Source: Schistosoma haematobium (taxonomy: Eukaryota; Platyhelminthes; Trematoda; Strigeidida; Schistosomatidae). From it: a DNA stretch of 64,000 nt. Position 1 is the stretch's first letter, and each line of letters starts with the position of its first letter. Under the pieces are notes generated by a model. It was given only the letters and a program-made list of their open reading frames with translations. It made no database searches and had not been told where the DNA came from. The stretch spans positions 17,326 through 81,325 of the forward strand of contig NW_026137051.1 of the NCBI RefSeq assembly GCF_000699445.3, read 5' to 3'. Position numbers and translations under genes: made by a program. Positions 33,222 to 43,489 of the stretch are shown here, piece by piece.

Positions 33222-33662
33222 TGAACTCATGAGTCCACCATAGAAAACATGGAAAAACTGGACGGCCGTTTCGTCTTAGTATGGGACTTCTCAACAGTGA
33301 GCATTCACCATCCCGCACACGGGATTCAAGCACAGGATTTATCAGTCTCACGCGATAACGCTTAACCACTAGACCACTGAGCCGACTGGTACGTAACGGT
33401 GTTAATGTCTAACTTCAAACAATTCACGAAATCTCACCACTGTCCATCATTGTCATCAGTGAGTGATTATCACACAACAGACCCCTTTGAACTTCACCGT
33501 TCATTGCTTCTCACTAGAAGAACTCCACGAAATATCTCTTGAAACCAGTCACTAGTGAGCATATGTTGATGAATATCAGAAGAGGTTTTTATGGATATTA
33601 TAATAATTTCAATAGTTGAGATTATGAGTCGATTGAAGCTAGATCACCATGGAAAATCTGGA
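33222..33662 (-). mobile_element. SINE2, more than one unit in tandem, minus strand
   Basis: A complete reverse unit (tail, degenerate hammerhead, tRNA-like boxes CCACTGAGCCGACTGG, leader) is followed without a gap by the tail of a second unit (ATGAGTCGATTGAAGCTAG at about 33625). The unit length from repeat to repeat is about 405 bp. Confidence 0.7.
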
Positions 33663-33995
33663 AGAAAACAACTACTTATTCGCCGTGACCAGTGGAGCTA
33701 ATCCATATCGGGTAGAGATAGGTATCTGTCTCAGTACAATGGAAGATGGTCGCGCGATTTCGTGGATTTGTTGAAGTTGGACATTAACACCGTCGCATGC
33801 CGGCCAACTCAGTGGTCTAGATGTTAAGCGTTCGCGCTCGAGACCGAAGGCCCTGGGTCCGAATCCCACGAACGGGATCATGGATGCGCACTGCTGAGGA
33901 GTCCCAAAATAGGGCGAAACGGCCGTCCAGTGCTACCAGGTTTCCAAAGGTGGTCTGACATCAATCGGTTCATGATCTCAATCAAAAAATTCTAA
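33663..33995 (+). mobile_element. SINE2 variant B, near full length
   Basis: It has the variant-B leader (CGCCGTGACCAGTGG, then GGTAGAGATAGGTATCTG), an A box (CTCAGTGGTCTAGATGTTAAG), a B box (GGTCCGAATCCC), a hammerhead (33886-33933) and the variant-B tail. It stops only ~40 bp before the acceptor of the next host exon. Confidence 0.8.
33886..33933 (+). ncRNA. Hammerhead ribozyme in SINE2 variant B
   Basis: CTGAGGA and GAAAC are intact, stem II is TCC/GGG with a G-U pair possible, stem III is ACG/CGT, GTC is at the cleavage site, and stem I is GCACTG/CAGTGC. Confidence 0.75.
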
Positions 33996-34032
33996 CCATT
34001 TATATTTTCTTTTTTTTCTCATTTACTAATAG

Positions 34033-34368
34033 GCTTCTAATGATAGTTTGACAACGGTTCATTTACGATTATCTGTACCAAATGTTTATACGCGTTTATG
34101 CATTAAAATGGGCAATAAAGAAATGATCTCTGCTGAAGGTTTTGGTGCAGCATGTATTTTTGCTTATATTATATTAGCTGATACAATAATAGATGACAGA
34201 AATAGTCAAACATCTAATTCAGGACGTCTATTAGAAGTGAATAAAGGTGACAATGTCAAATTAAGTATAAAAGATGTGACCAATTCAAAAGTTATATCGA
34301 ATAAATTGAATACTACTAAAGTATCTCCAAGAAGATCTGCATCAGTGAAGAAAAATATGAAACCGGGA
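34033..34368 (+). CDS. ADGB: Androglobin-like exon (LTTVHLRLSVPNVYTRL)
   Basis: Acceptor TTTACTAATAG and donor CCGGGA|GTAAGT bound the exon. SLTTVHLRLSVPNVYTRLCI and the following AACIFAYIILAD suggest β-strands of a compact C-terminal domain. The second half is a basic Ser/Lys linker (KVSPRRSASVKKN). It enters and leaves in phase 0, matching exons at 29114 and 36014. The 'V...PNVY.RL' type segment fits the androglobin tail as I recall it. Confidence 0.8.
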
Positions 34369-34539
34369 GTAAGTTGAATAAATTCTATCAATGAAAATAA
34401 TTACGTATTTTATGTAATCAATCCATTAGTTATGACGTTGTATTCATCATGGTTACTAATCTCATAGAACATTCAAATTTTTCCAACCTTACAAAAAAAA
34501 ACAGAACATTAGAAGGTCTGATGAATGATTGCAAATAGT

Positions 34540-34700
34540 CAATTGAAGCCAGATCTGGGTTCGAATCCCGCGAGTCAGGGTCGTGGATGTGCACTGCTGA
34601 GGAGTCCCACAATAGGACGAAACGGTCGTCCAGTGCTTCCGGGTTTTTCATCGTGGTCTAGCTTCCATCGACTCATGATTTCAACCTGTGAAATACCAAA
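34540..34700 (+). mobile_element. SINE2, 5' truncated at the B box, hammerhead intact
   Basis: It starts at GGGTTCGAATCCCGC. The hammerhead (34589-34636) has CTGAGGA, stem II TCC/GGA, GAAAC, stem III ACG/CGT, cleavage GTC and stem I GCACTG/CAGTGC. The tail ends in TTCAACCTGTGAAATACC. Confidence 0.8.
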
Positions 34701-34739
34701 TCAACTAATTAATAGATTTATATTAGAGTGATACGAACT

Positions 34740-35449
34740 AATTCTTCAAATATTAGCTTCCAGAGTTTTTATACAGTTAGAAGCTAATTTTCATGAGAAC
34801 TAGAAGTTACTTAATAATAATTTTATGCTTACTAATGAGTAGTTTCGGTATGAATTTCTAGAAGTCTTTAAATGGTAGACTTAGATTATTTAGACCATTC
34901 AACCTGAGAATGAATTATAAGCTCACTAGTGACATTGGTTAGGGATCATATTATGTCACATATTATTTGTAGCTGGGAATTTGGATTAGTGTATTCAATG
35001 ACTTGGCATTATTATACTAGCTGCCAAACGTCAAGATTCTGGGATCGATCCAGTTTAAAGTTGTGTCTGTACACAACTGGTTAGTGACAAACTAAGACAA
35101 AATAGTTGGAGTCTCTTATTTCAGTAAATTTTGAATTGGGTTCTAATCCCATAGGAATAATAAGTTCTACTAGAATGAGCACTGTAAACATCTCAGTAGT
35201 GATGTCTCAGATTGTAAGGTTATATGACGCACGATCAAGTTTACTAAGGGACACCAGTTTACTAAGAGTTACAGGTATTCTTTGTTAACGAGATATAAAT
35301 AACACAAAGCCTAGTTCTAGAGCTTCCAGTCGACTACCTCCGACCACTTCAAACATTTACTGAGAAAAATAATCAGTACGGTCATCTTAGTAGTTACGGC
35401 GTTGTATCGAAATAACAACAACAGTATATAATAAATATATTTATATGTA
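34740..35449. other. Intronic sequence with no recognised feature
   Basis: No supported exon. A short Smα-like relic may lie near 35060-35110, but the match is too weak to call. Confidence 0.35.
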
Positions 35450-35515
35450 GTAGTGAAATACAGGAAGCGAGTTTCATCCTGTTTGAGATTCGTCAGCTGG
35501 ATTAGTCAGCAGCCT
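35450..35515 (-). mobile_element. Smα-type hammerhead fragment
   Basis: In reverse complement it gives AATCCAGCTGACGAATC, then GGATGAAAC. The two core boxes and stem I are recognisable. Head and tail are lost. Confidence 0.6.
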
Positions 35516-35742
35516 AATGTTTATATTCATATTTGAAATTAAACTCAGTACCTTCCTCGACAATTTACCATTATGATGGGTTTTAATTCTTTCATAATAC
35601 TGAGTAAGCACATACATTTGGGTATCATAATTATTCACTTCAAACAAATGTAAAACAGAATAGTTATTTAGAAAGATATTGTACAATTAGAAAATAGGTA
35701 ATGCGAACGTTTAAACATAAACTAAAAACTTTAAATGAAGAC

Positions 35743-35898
35743 ATTCTAACTTTCAGAGCAGAGTTTAAATGGTTTGAATTATTTTTAGCGAGTTCGTTTT
35801 CTACGGGATGGGGTTGCTAACCCCATGCCCAACCCTCCTTTATTCGAGCTTAGGATCGGCAGTAGCCCAAGAGGGGCTCCAGGCGGAGTTAAACGTTT
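35743..35898 (-). mobile_element. SR2 5' untranslated region fragment
   Basis: Reverse complement of the 5' end of the element at 29499 (AACTCCGCCTGGAGCC to the AAACCATTT block). It is unusual in keeping the 5' end only and not the 3' end. Confidence 0.7.
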
Positions 35899-36013
35899 GA
35901 ACAGGTTGCCATTATTTTCTAATATATTTGATAACTTTACTTAACTTAGTATTCTACTCCTTTTAAATAATTAACAACAATGTTTCCTCTATACAAATCA
36001 ATTCATAATTTAG

Positions 36014-36293
36014 AGTAGTTCTGGCAGTTCAACTGGTGGTAGTACAACAGGAAGTGGTCGAGGTTCTAGTAGTACTAATAGTGCTAATATAGAGCGATCA
36101 AATCAATATGAACAATTCAATTCCAGTTCACCACATTCACATAGATCAGATAGTCAGCAAATAGAAGGAGAAAAAGAAGAAGAACGATATTATTGGATTG
36201 AAGCTTATGTAGATGGTAAAAATTGGCCATTGAGTATAAGTAATTGGGCATTTTTAGAAGAACAGCGTTGTAATAAACTTGAAGAGTGTCAAG
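36014..36293 (+). CDS. ADGB: Androglobin-like exon (RYYWIEAYVDGKNWPLS)
   Basis: Acceptor CATAATTTAG and donor CAAG|GTTAAT bound the exon. A Ser/Gly/Thr-rich stretch is followed by an acidic run (GEKEEE), then RYYWIEAYVDGKNWPLS and NWAFLEEQRCNKLEE. The 'Y.IEA.V...SWPL....W.F...' pattern is a conserved block near the C-terminal third of androglobins as I recall it. Phase 0 in, phase 1 out. Confidence 0.8.
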
Positions 36294-36415
36294 GTTAATT
36301 ATTGATTACTTTATTTGTTCTTTCTTTTTTTCATTATTTGTTTGTTTATTTGATATTGAAGCAGATAATTTAAGTAAGTTTTATGAAAACAATTGTCCAT
36401 GGTTTGATCAAGGCT

Positions 36416-37125
36416 ATTATATACTGACTGATCAGTCAGTCAGTCAACAACAACGTAGAACGTCGTACGTATGTACGTACGTACGTACGTACATCAGTTC
36501 GAGTTGCTATACCACATCAGCACACACATACAATTGTCCAGTCAAATCCCATACTGGTAGAAGTAGTAAAAGTATAAGCAGTAATCGGAAACATTACAGT
36601 TTGAAAATGTTATTCAGGGAGTACAACCCAGTGAAATAAAGTTGCAAAGAGAAAAGAAATAAAAGGACATGAAGAATTCAGAAGATTATAACTTGGGAGA
36701 ACATAGAGGGTGGATGCACCCGCACCATTGCAAACGATTATGAACCATGTCACTCAAGGTCTCTAACCATCAGTTACTATCATCTCGTGGATCCCAATCA
36801 GGTAGTATACACCAACCAATATGGCTCAGTCCACTTGTTAGTGACTTCATGAATTCGTGTCATGTTTTGTTTTGGCTGCCCCTGGTTTTCTTCCAGCCTA
36901 CTCCTACATCATAAAACATCACATGTCGGAGCAATCGGTGGTCGGGCATACGTAACACATGTCTCATTGATCTCAACTGATTAAGTTTCATCATTTCATC
37001 AATTGATTTGCCATCCTTATCTATTACTCGTTTCCTAACAACTGGATTACTTACTCGGTTGTTCCAGGATATACAATTATTGATTCGAAGACACCATTGA
37101 TACTGATTTATCAAACTCATTCTTG
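36416..37125 (-). mobile_element. RTE-like family B, 3' part
   Basis: Minus-strand copy with LNQLRSMRHVLRMPDHRLLRH, then VGVGWKKTRGSQNKT. A GTAC tetranucleotide run (36470-36495) sits in its 3' end. The LTR element at 37138 is inserted next to it. Confidence 0.7.
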
Positions 37126-37137
37126 TCTAGTATAGTG

Positions 37138-38167
37138 TGTTGGGTTCATTAAGCTTGAATGGTACTACTGATTCGGCATATTAGGAACTAGACAGGTATT
37201 GCAATCTAATTCTGCCTCTAAATCCACGCGATCGTTCATTCTTGGACACTGTCCAGTCATTGAGCCAACAATTCGGAGACAACTCACTATTCAATGCGCG
37301 CTATCGATGTTTGAAGTTCACTATGAATGAAGATGATGATTTTCTCACACATGTGGGTATCGTCAACCAAGAATGTGAACGCTTCCGGTTGAAGTCGCTT
37401 ACTGAAGACCAACTTAAAGCACTCATTCTCATCTGCAGCCTTCAATCGCAGAAGTTCAGTGACATTAGAACACGCTTGCTAAGTCGTTTGAATCAAGATC
37501 CAAAACTAACTCTTAATGATAGTGCAAACGAATATCAACGCCTAATCAACCTACAGCGTGATACTACGATGGTACAGAGTGGTGGTTCAGATCGTGCCGA
37601 AGTTCATGTAGTCCAACAACCACCCAACTCGCATAAAACTACCACAGCGACATCTAGTAAGCTTTGTATCTGTTAACATCTGAATAAGTTTCATCTGCTG
37701 CTCGAGTAATAATTCAAGTTTAGAAGGATCCATGTTCCCGAAACCACCGTCGCCAAATTGTTAGGTTCGTTAAGCTTGAATGGTACTACTGATTCGGCTT
37801 ATTCGGAACGGAACGAAGGATCAGGATTCAGAGATTCGATGAACTATTCCGGTCCGTTGTCCCCGACTCAGCTAACTCGATCAAGAAGTCTTGGTAAGAC
37901 GTAGAAGTGTATTCTACAGGTAACCAGCAGATACCAAGTCATGTCAGATCAAGTCAAGTCAATCAGGCACACAAGTCAAGCGTATTTATGCAAATATTTA
38001 TAATCGATATTGTCATGGTAAAATTTTTAAACATCAATCAATAAGTCCATCAATGGACAGCCATTCAAATATTCAATCGATAAGTTCGTCAATTGACTGC
38101 TATTTAATCATTTAATCGATATGATAAAATCACAAAATATGAGTTTGGGGATCTATCGTCCTCAACA
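37138..38167 (-). mobile_element. Rearranged LTR (Gypsy-type) element with inverted gag
   Basis: The ends are TGTTGGGTTC and CCTCAACA, flanked by AGTG on both sides (37134-37137 and 38168-38171). A full LTR (37759-38167) lies at the right. To its left, on the minus strand, are a primer-site-like TTTGGCGACGGTGG and an ATG followed by DPSKLELLLEQQMKL. At the far left only ~46 bp of the other LTR remain (37138-37183). The middle (about 37190-37655) is gag in the opposite, plus orientation. The perfect duplication suggests that a rearranged copy was inserted as such. Confidence 0.75.
37190..37655 (+). pseudogene. Gypsy-type gag fragment
   Basis: The open frame encodes LSQQFGDNSLFNARYRCLKF, then NQECERFRLKSLTEDQ and LICSLQSQKFSDIRTRLLS. 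It is homologous to the gag of the inner element at 50743 (NRECERFRLSSMSEDQ, FICSLRPPEDADIRTRILS). It has no natural start codon at its left edge and no zinc knuckle. Confidence 0.8.
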
Positions 38168-38171
38168 AGTG

Positions 38172-39044
38172 TTGATTATTTGATCATTATCATGGGTGAC
38201 TTGACATTAAGTACCCAGTTTTTCTAGTGGTAGGTCGTAGAATGTTATCAAGAAGAGGTATTAGATATAATTCCCAGTGCTATGTACTATCCTTCATCAA
38301 TACATATTCACAATCTCGAAGAATCCCATTTCTTTTACTGGACTTGAACCCATATCACTCAATTTCATAAAGATGTTACTAATGTGGCTATTTGAGTCGT
38401 GATTGATTTTCTATATAACCAGAATATACACACTGACTGATCAATGAGTATGTCATGTTTATTCTAACATCTTCATTGAAGATTTGATTTATACGTTCTA
38501 CAATAGTGGCAACTTTTTTGACTCTGATACTGGTTAGTGCAGCTTTGTGTTTCAGAGTAAATATCTATTTCTTCAAACGTGTAGATACATGCCTTGCTGA
38601 TACGTTTCACCTAGTATGAAATGTATATGAAATATAGGGATTCCTATAGATTTCACCTAACCTTCTAACATGAGAAGTGATTTGATAGTCTTAGGTTCGA
38701 ATAATCAGTCTGAAATCTTTCAAATCGTATGACACTATGTGACCAGTGAAATTCTACTATTTTGTTCATCTATTACTCATTACAAATGGAACTGGTTTTG
38801 TTTGAACTAACATATGCCCGAGAAAAGCTTAGTTAGTTTAGTTGTTTGTGTTGTATAACTTATTCTCTGACTCTCAGCTTTTATGAAATGATATGCAGAT
38901 GATCAGTCAGCTATAAGTATAGGTCATTCATGTATCCACGGTAACCGCACATATATCCCTGTCTGTATCAATCTGGGCACCTATAAATACGTAAAGTTCG
39001 TTAATAAATTATTTGTAGGTTGATGATACAGCTTTTTATTTATC
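38172..39044. other. Intronic sequence with no recognised feature
   Basis: AT-rich, with scattered repeat-like words, but nothing I can assign. Confidence 0.35.
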
Positions 39045-39510
39045 TATTTAAACACAAACATTGGTACAAGGAGGGCAGCTGATATATATGCGCCACACGA
39101 ATCTCATTTGACTTGTGTGAGGGCTGTGATACTACCCGGGTTCCCAAACCGAAGTAAGTGGTTTTGTTATGGGGCCACGCCCAGAGCCTTCGACCTGAAG
39201 GTCTGATCCACAAAGTAGTGGAGCAAAGTAAGGAGATGTATTCTCATGGTAGCAGGTGACCAACGATTATTTCATACACCATATGTTTTTTCAGGATCGT
39301 GGAACGCATGTACACCCCTGATTTATAACCATGGTCTTCAAACTCCCGAGTAAACCAACCCGGTTGAAGTACCGGATATTCGTTTTTCGCCCTCTCAATT
39401 TCGTAAACAACAGCAATGCAACCAGAAGACAGGGAGTAGGACTTCCCTGACAGTGGTTGTATGCATGTGGCCAGTTGAGAGCATTTCAAAAGGGAGAGCT
39501 TACTTTCCTA
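39045..39510 (-). repeat. IR-A dispersed repeat
   Basis: A copy with TTTATTTATCTATTTAAACAC, CCCGGGTTCCCAAACC and a CTTGAGAGCATTT-like end. A tRNA-like B-box word (GGATTCGAACTCACGCC) follows at 39518 in reverse. Confidence 0.6.
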
Positions 39511-39514
39511 AGTA

Positions 39515-40319
39515 TGTGTTGGAGGTGGGATTCGAACTCACGCCCTCATCATGGACCAGATGATGACACAGCTTCTTAGTCAGTTTGTTTTTCTCTCGCT
39601 GAATAGTTGGGTTGACCGACTGTTAGAAACATATAATACAGTCATTTAACATGACAGAATATTGAAACACGATAGGTTGATAAACTGACTTGGTATTTTG
39701 GAGATCTGTGAGACAGAAAATGAGTTTCAATGGTATCGCATTCTGTAGACGAGATGATGTAATGAATATTTCAAGTTTGTACTATGTGGATATTTAAAAA
39801 ACCAATGAAAGCTTCATGATCTAAACATCAAACTCAGAAATATCAAAACCGTTCAAAATTGATAAGTAGTAAATCAACTAATATCATATTGTCTAGTTCG
39901 ACTCTGAAATTGGCTGAAGAATTAAGAACGTCCAGAGTTGCAGACATGTTTGTCTAAAAATGCTTATAATTACATCATTTAAATCAAAAAAAGCTTTTTA
40001 TGTTTAAGTAATTGAATTACTAAATATTTGTTTACGGACTCGGCTTTGAATCACATTGCATATGCTAGTGAAACGACCTAGCTTCCTGAAATGAAGAAGG
40101 TGAAGAAGGATTCCAATATGTTTAGTTGTTGAAAGATCTCATAACAAGCGATGGATGGATGTGTGAATAGACTCTAGTATGTCAGTGCATTATTCATCGG
40201 ACCAAAAATTCCTTGCACACATCTATTTCGGTCAGCCCTGACACATGTATATACTATAGGTTTGTGTCAATTACTATTCGAATTATTGTGGGAATTCAAC
40301 TTTCTAGGATATATCAGTA
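39515..40319. other. Intronic sequence with no recognised feature
   Basis: Apart from the tRNA-like word at its start, I see no gene or element. Confidence 0.35.
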
Positions 40320-40615
40320 TAGAGGTTGTGGAGATTGTTAAGTTTTGATTGAGATCATGAACCGAGTGATGATGTTAGACCATCATTGAAAACCTTGAAG
40401 CACTGGACGGCCGTTTCGTCCTATTGTGAGACCCTCAGCAGTGCGCATCTACGATTCCTCTCGCGGGATTCGAACCCACGGCCTTCAGTCTCCAGGATAT
40501 ATTTGGTCTCTGGTTTCATATTGTAGACTGGCCAAGTTTTTAGAAAGTGTATCTCAACTTATTATTAGTGATATAAGTGGTTTAACCAATTAAGTATCAC
40601 CTCATTATAAGAAAA
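40320..40615 (-). mobile_element. SINE2 variant B joined to a second repeated segment
   Basis: 40320-40495 is a reverse SINE2 (hammerhead near-intact: CTGAGGG with one base lost, GAAAC, GTC). The adjoining 40470-40615 segment (CTCCAGGATATATTTGGTCTC onward) reappears in reverse orientation at 55840-55985, again with the same SINE2 piece attached. The joint unit itself has therefore been duplicated. Confidence 0.6.
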
Positions 40616-40677
40616 TACTACAATAATAGAATATCATTTGTCTTAATCATCGTTCATTCATTGATTTACTTTTTCAG

Positions 40678-40871
40678 TAAATAATACAACTTCTCGAAAT
40701 ACTTCAGCTGATAAAAGTTCTGACAGTAGAACTATTAAATCAGCAACAAAATCACCTGGAAACAAAACAGTTGGTATCACTGGTCAAAAATCTGGTTCTA
40801 CACGTGGTACTTCAGCAAAAATTGATTTTAATCAAGCTCATTGGAAAATGAGAATAATATGTAATAATTCT
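40678..40871 (+). CDS. ADGB: Androglobin-like exon (Ser/Thr/Lys-rich, ends DFNQAHWKMRIICNNS)
   Basis: Acceptor TACTTTTTCAG and donor AATTCT|GTAAGA bound the exon. It is mostly low complexity (TSRNTSADKSSDSRT, then KSPGNKTVG), ending with a short structured segment DFNQAHWKMRIICNN. Two leading bases complete a Val codon from 36293. It leaves in phase 0. This flexible linker carries little identity of its own. Confidence 0.7.
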
Positions 40872-40989
40872 GTAAGATTTATTCATAGAAATAGTATGTT
40901 TCTTAAGTGGAACTATTTCGATGTTTATCTGTTGTTTATTTATGACAATTTTTCTAATGGTAGTCAATTTTATTTCATGTTAATAAATG

Positions 40990-41344
40990 TGTAGCGTGGT
41001 GTCGAGTCCCAATCGACTATGAACACCACTACAAAGAAACACGCGCCAAATAAATCAGAAGGCGAAGGTTGAACGTAACCAAATTTATTCGTTGGTGATC
41101 TCGTGGTATCAAATGAATACCGAGATCGTGCTAAGAAAAGGTACAAGCGGAATCGGCTGAAGAAAGTACGTGCAAACGGAGTCACGAACGGCGAAACAGT
41201 AATGGAGAATAATGGAAGAGCAATAAGGCTATCTTTAGCGCAGTTAAACAAACGAGCACAGTAAAACAATCATTGGTACAATTGATTATAATAATAATTT
41301 TCATTAAACCAGTCGCGTTCTCTTGATAACAGTAGGTCACTACA
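40990..41344 (+). mobile_element. Solo LTR, same family as 17371
   Basis: From TGTAGCG to CACTACA. Strong similarity to 17371-17744 over its whole length (GTGGTGTCGAGTC, GATCTCGTGGTATC, TTCTCTTGATAACAGTAGG). The flanks AATG / GATG are only partly alike, so the duplication has decayed. Confidence 0.75.
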
Positions 41345-41409
41345 GATGCATAGTTGTTAGTAGAACATTACAAATATCTAACTTTAACCAATTCACAAAA
41401 TTACCCTAT

Positions 41410-41515
41410 CGTCAGTGAGTTACTGAGGAGTTCTATATGAGGACGAAACAGCCATCCAGTAATTCCATGTTAGTCTAGATATAATTGACTTATGAATTCA
41501 AGTATACATTTATAA
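41410..41515 (+). mobile_element. SINE2 relic
   Basis: A degenerate hammerhead region (TTACTGAGGAGTTCTATATG, GGACGAAAC, GCCATCCAGTAATTCC) and part of the tail. Box CTGAGGA is kept; stem pairing is partly lost. Confidence 0.55.
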
Positions 41516-41641
41516 ATGTCAATCGTATTGTAGTTCAGGATGCTAATACTGTGTGTTTTATCTAACTAGTCAGTTGAAAAAAGCATGTTCTCGTTTTAAT
41601 ATCAGAAAGGGTTTTGTGGATATTATAATAATTTTAATAGT

Positions 41642-42066
41642 TGAGATCATAAGTGGATTGATGCTAGATCATCATAGAAAACATGGGAATACTGGACGGC
41701 CGTTTTGTCATAGCATAAAACTCTTCAACAGTGCACATTCACGATCCCGCCTCGCGAGATTCGAACCCAGGACACATCAGTTTCGCGCGCGAGCGCTTAG
41801 CCATTAGATCACTGAGCCGACCAGCATCCAACAGTCTTAACGTCTAACTTCAACTAATCCAAGAAATTCAGCGACATATTCACCATTGTTTTCAGTGAAT
41901 TACTATCTCACAACAGACGCGGTTCAACTTCACTGGTCATTGCTTCTCACTAGAACTTCATGAAATATCTTTTGAAAAACCAGTCACTAGTGAGCGTATA
42001 TTGATTATTATCAGAAGGGGTTTTTATAGATATTATAGTAATCTTAATATTTGAGATCATGAGTTC
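41642..42066 (-). mobile_element. SINE2 full unit with the start of a second unit, minus strand
   Basis: A reverse unit with tRNA-like boxes (GATTCGAACCC, ATCACTGAGCCGACC) and leader. A similar ~35-bp sequence (ATATTATA, then AGTTGAGATCAT or ATTTGAGATCAT) lies at both edges about 410 bp apart. This corresponds to slightly more than one unit. Confidence 0.7.
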
Positions 42067-42223
42067 TCGTTTTATTGGTTGGTCATATTGAACTGGGCTG
42101 TTTCTTCCTTTTGTTATTTGTACCTAACGTTGATGGTTCATTGTTGCCTTCACCATAGCAATTGAAACGTTTTCAGATTACCTACAATGATCATGCAATA
42201 GATTTTTCATTCAGAGTAATGCT

Positions 42224-42876
42224 GCAGTTGATGGTGAAACTCTGGGAGATGTGGAATCCTTCATATACCTGGGAAGCATCACCGATGAACAAAGAGGATT
42301 CGATGCAGACGTAAATGTGAGGATCGTCAAAGAAAGGGCCGCATTCCTGCTGTTGAAAAACATATAGAACTCAAAACAACTGTCTGTAAGCCAACATCAA
42401 AGTCACAATCTTCAATACGAACGTCAACACACTTCTACTATACGGAGCTCAAACTTCCAGAACTACTACGACCATCAACGAAAACGTACAATTATTTATA
42501 AATAGTTGTCTCTGCAAGATACTCAACATACATTGACCGGATGCCACCAGCAACAGCCTTTTGTGGGAGAAAACAAACCAGCTTCCATCTGAAGAAGAAA
42601 TTAGGAAAAGACGTTGGAAGTGGATAGGAAATACATTGAGGAAATCACCAAACTGCATCACGAGGCAAGCGATAACTTGGAATTCTGAAGGAAAGCGGAA
42701 AAGAGGAAGGTCAAAGAACACATTAAGTTGGGAAATATAAACAGATATGAATAGCAACTGGAAAGAACTGGGAAGGGTTGCCCAAGAAAAGGTTCAGATG
42801 GGAGTGCTTATCGGTGGCCTATGCTCCTCCACGAAGAGTAACAGGCGTAAGTAAGTAAGTAAGTAAGTAGGTAAGT
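42224..42876 (+). mobile_element. SR2 3' part
   Basis: It starts within the RT C-terminal segment (TLGDVESFIYLGSITDEQ-like) and ends with GTAACAGGCGTAAGTAAG and a GTAA run. The codon that is TAA in two other copies is sense here (GAACTCAAAACAA). Several frameshifts are present. Confidence 0.8.
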
Positions 42877-42990
42877 AATACTATTTATAATTAATTCTGG
42901 AGAATAGAAATTGAGTGAAAGAATAGAATGTTGTTGATTTGCCTGCTTTTATGCTTATAGAATGTTTCTACTTTCTTATTATTTTATTAG

Positions 42991-43195
42991 AATGACATTA
43001 AAGTCATTAATATGGATAATAAAATATTAGAAATTAAAGCTTTAAAAAGAGCTTGGGAAGAAATGGAACCTGGTAGAGCAATAAGAGCTGAATTATCAAG
43101 AGCACGTTATCTTGAAGAATACGGTCTAATGAATAAATTGGATAATAAAACTATTGTAGATGATTCAGGATCGACGATCACAACTAAATCTGATG
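42991..43195 (+). CDS. ADGB: Androglobin-like exon (ALKRAWEEMEPGRAIRAELS)
   Basis: Acceptor TTATTTTATTAG and donor GATG|GTTAGT bound the exon. The segment EIKALKRAWEEMEPGRA, then SRARYLEEYG, is very characteristic. Androglobins carry an 'I..LK.AWE..EPGRA.KA...R..FL' motif in the C-terminal tail (recalled family knowledge), and this is the clearest single signature of the gene in the window. It is followed by an Asp/Ser/Thr linker. Phase 0 in, phase 1 out. Confidence 0.88.
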
Positions 43196-43489
43196 GTTAG
43201 TTGTGTGAATCAATCAACTTTTTTTATTGTTGGTTGTACGTGTTGTCATCAAGAGACCTTGTTTAATCTAAGTTTCAACTCAACCATTACTCATAAACTA
43301 AGCATGTCTGTAGTCTTGATGGAACTGATTTACATTGTAGGTTTCAAATTGTACAGAATTCGAACATGTCCATTTGAAATTCACAAACTTTATAAATGTG
43401 AGTATGAAAGAGTTTTGACTGATAATTGTCAATATTGTCGGATCTGAATTCCTAGAACATTCAGTCAGCTGTTACCCACAACCTAAACA

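Noticed and set aside
36360..36400. Extra host exon after GAAGCAG at about 36363
   Set aside because: A splice-like pair exists (GAAGCAG ... GTAAGT), but including it breaks the phase between the exons at 36014 and 40678.
36286..36639. 117-codon ORF on the plus strand
   Set aside because: It spans the intron start after the 36014-36293 exon and the reverse strand of an RTE-like 3' end; no domain.
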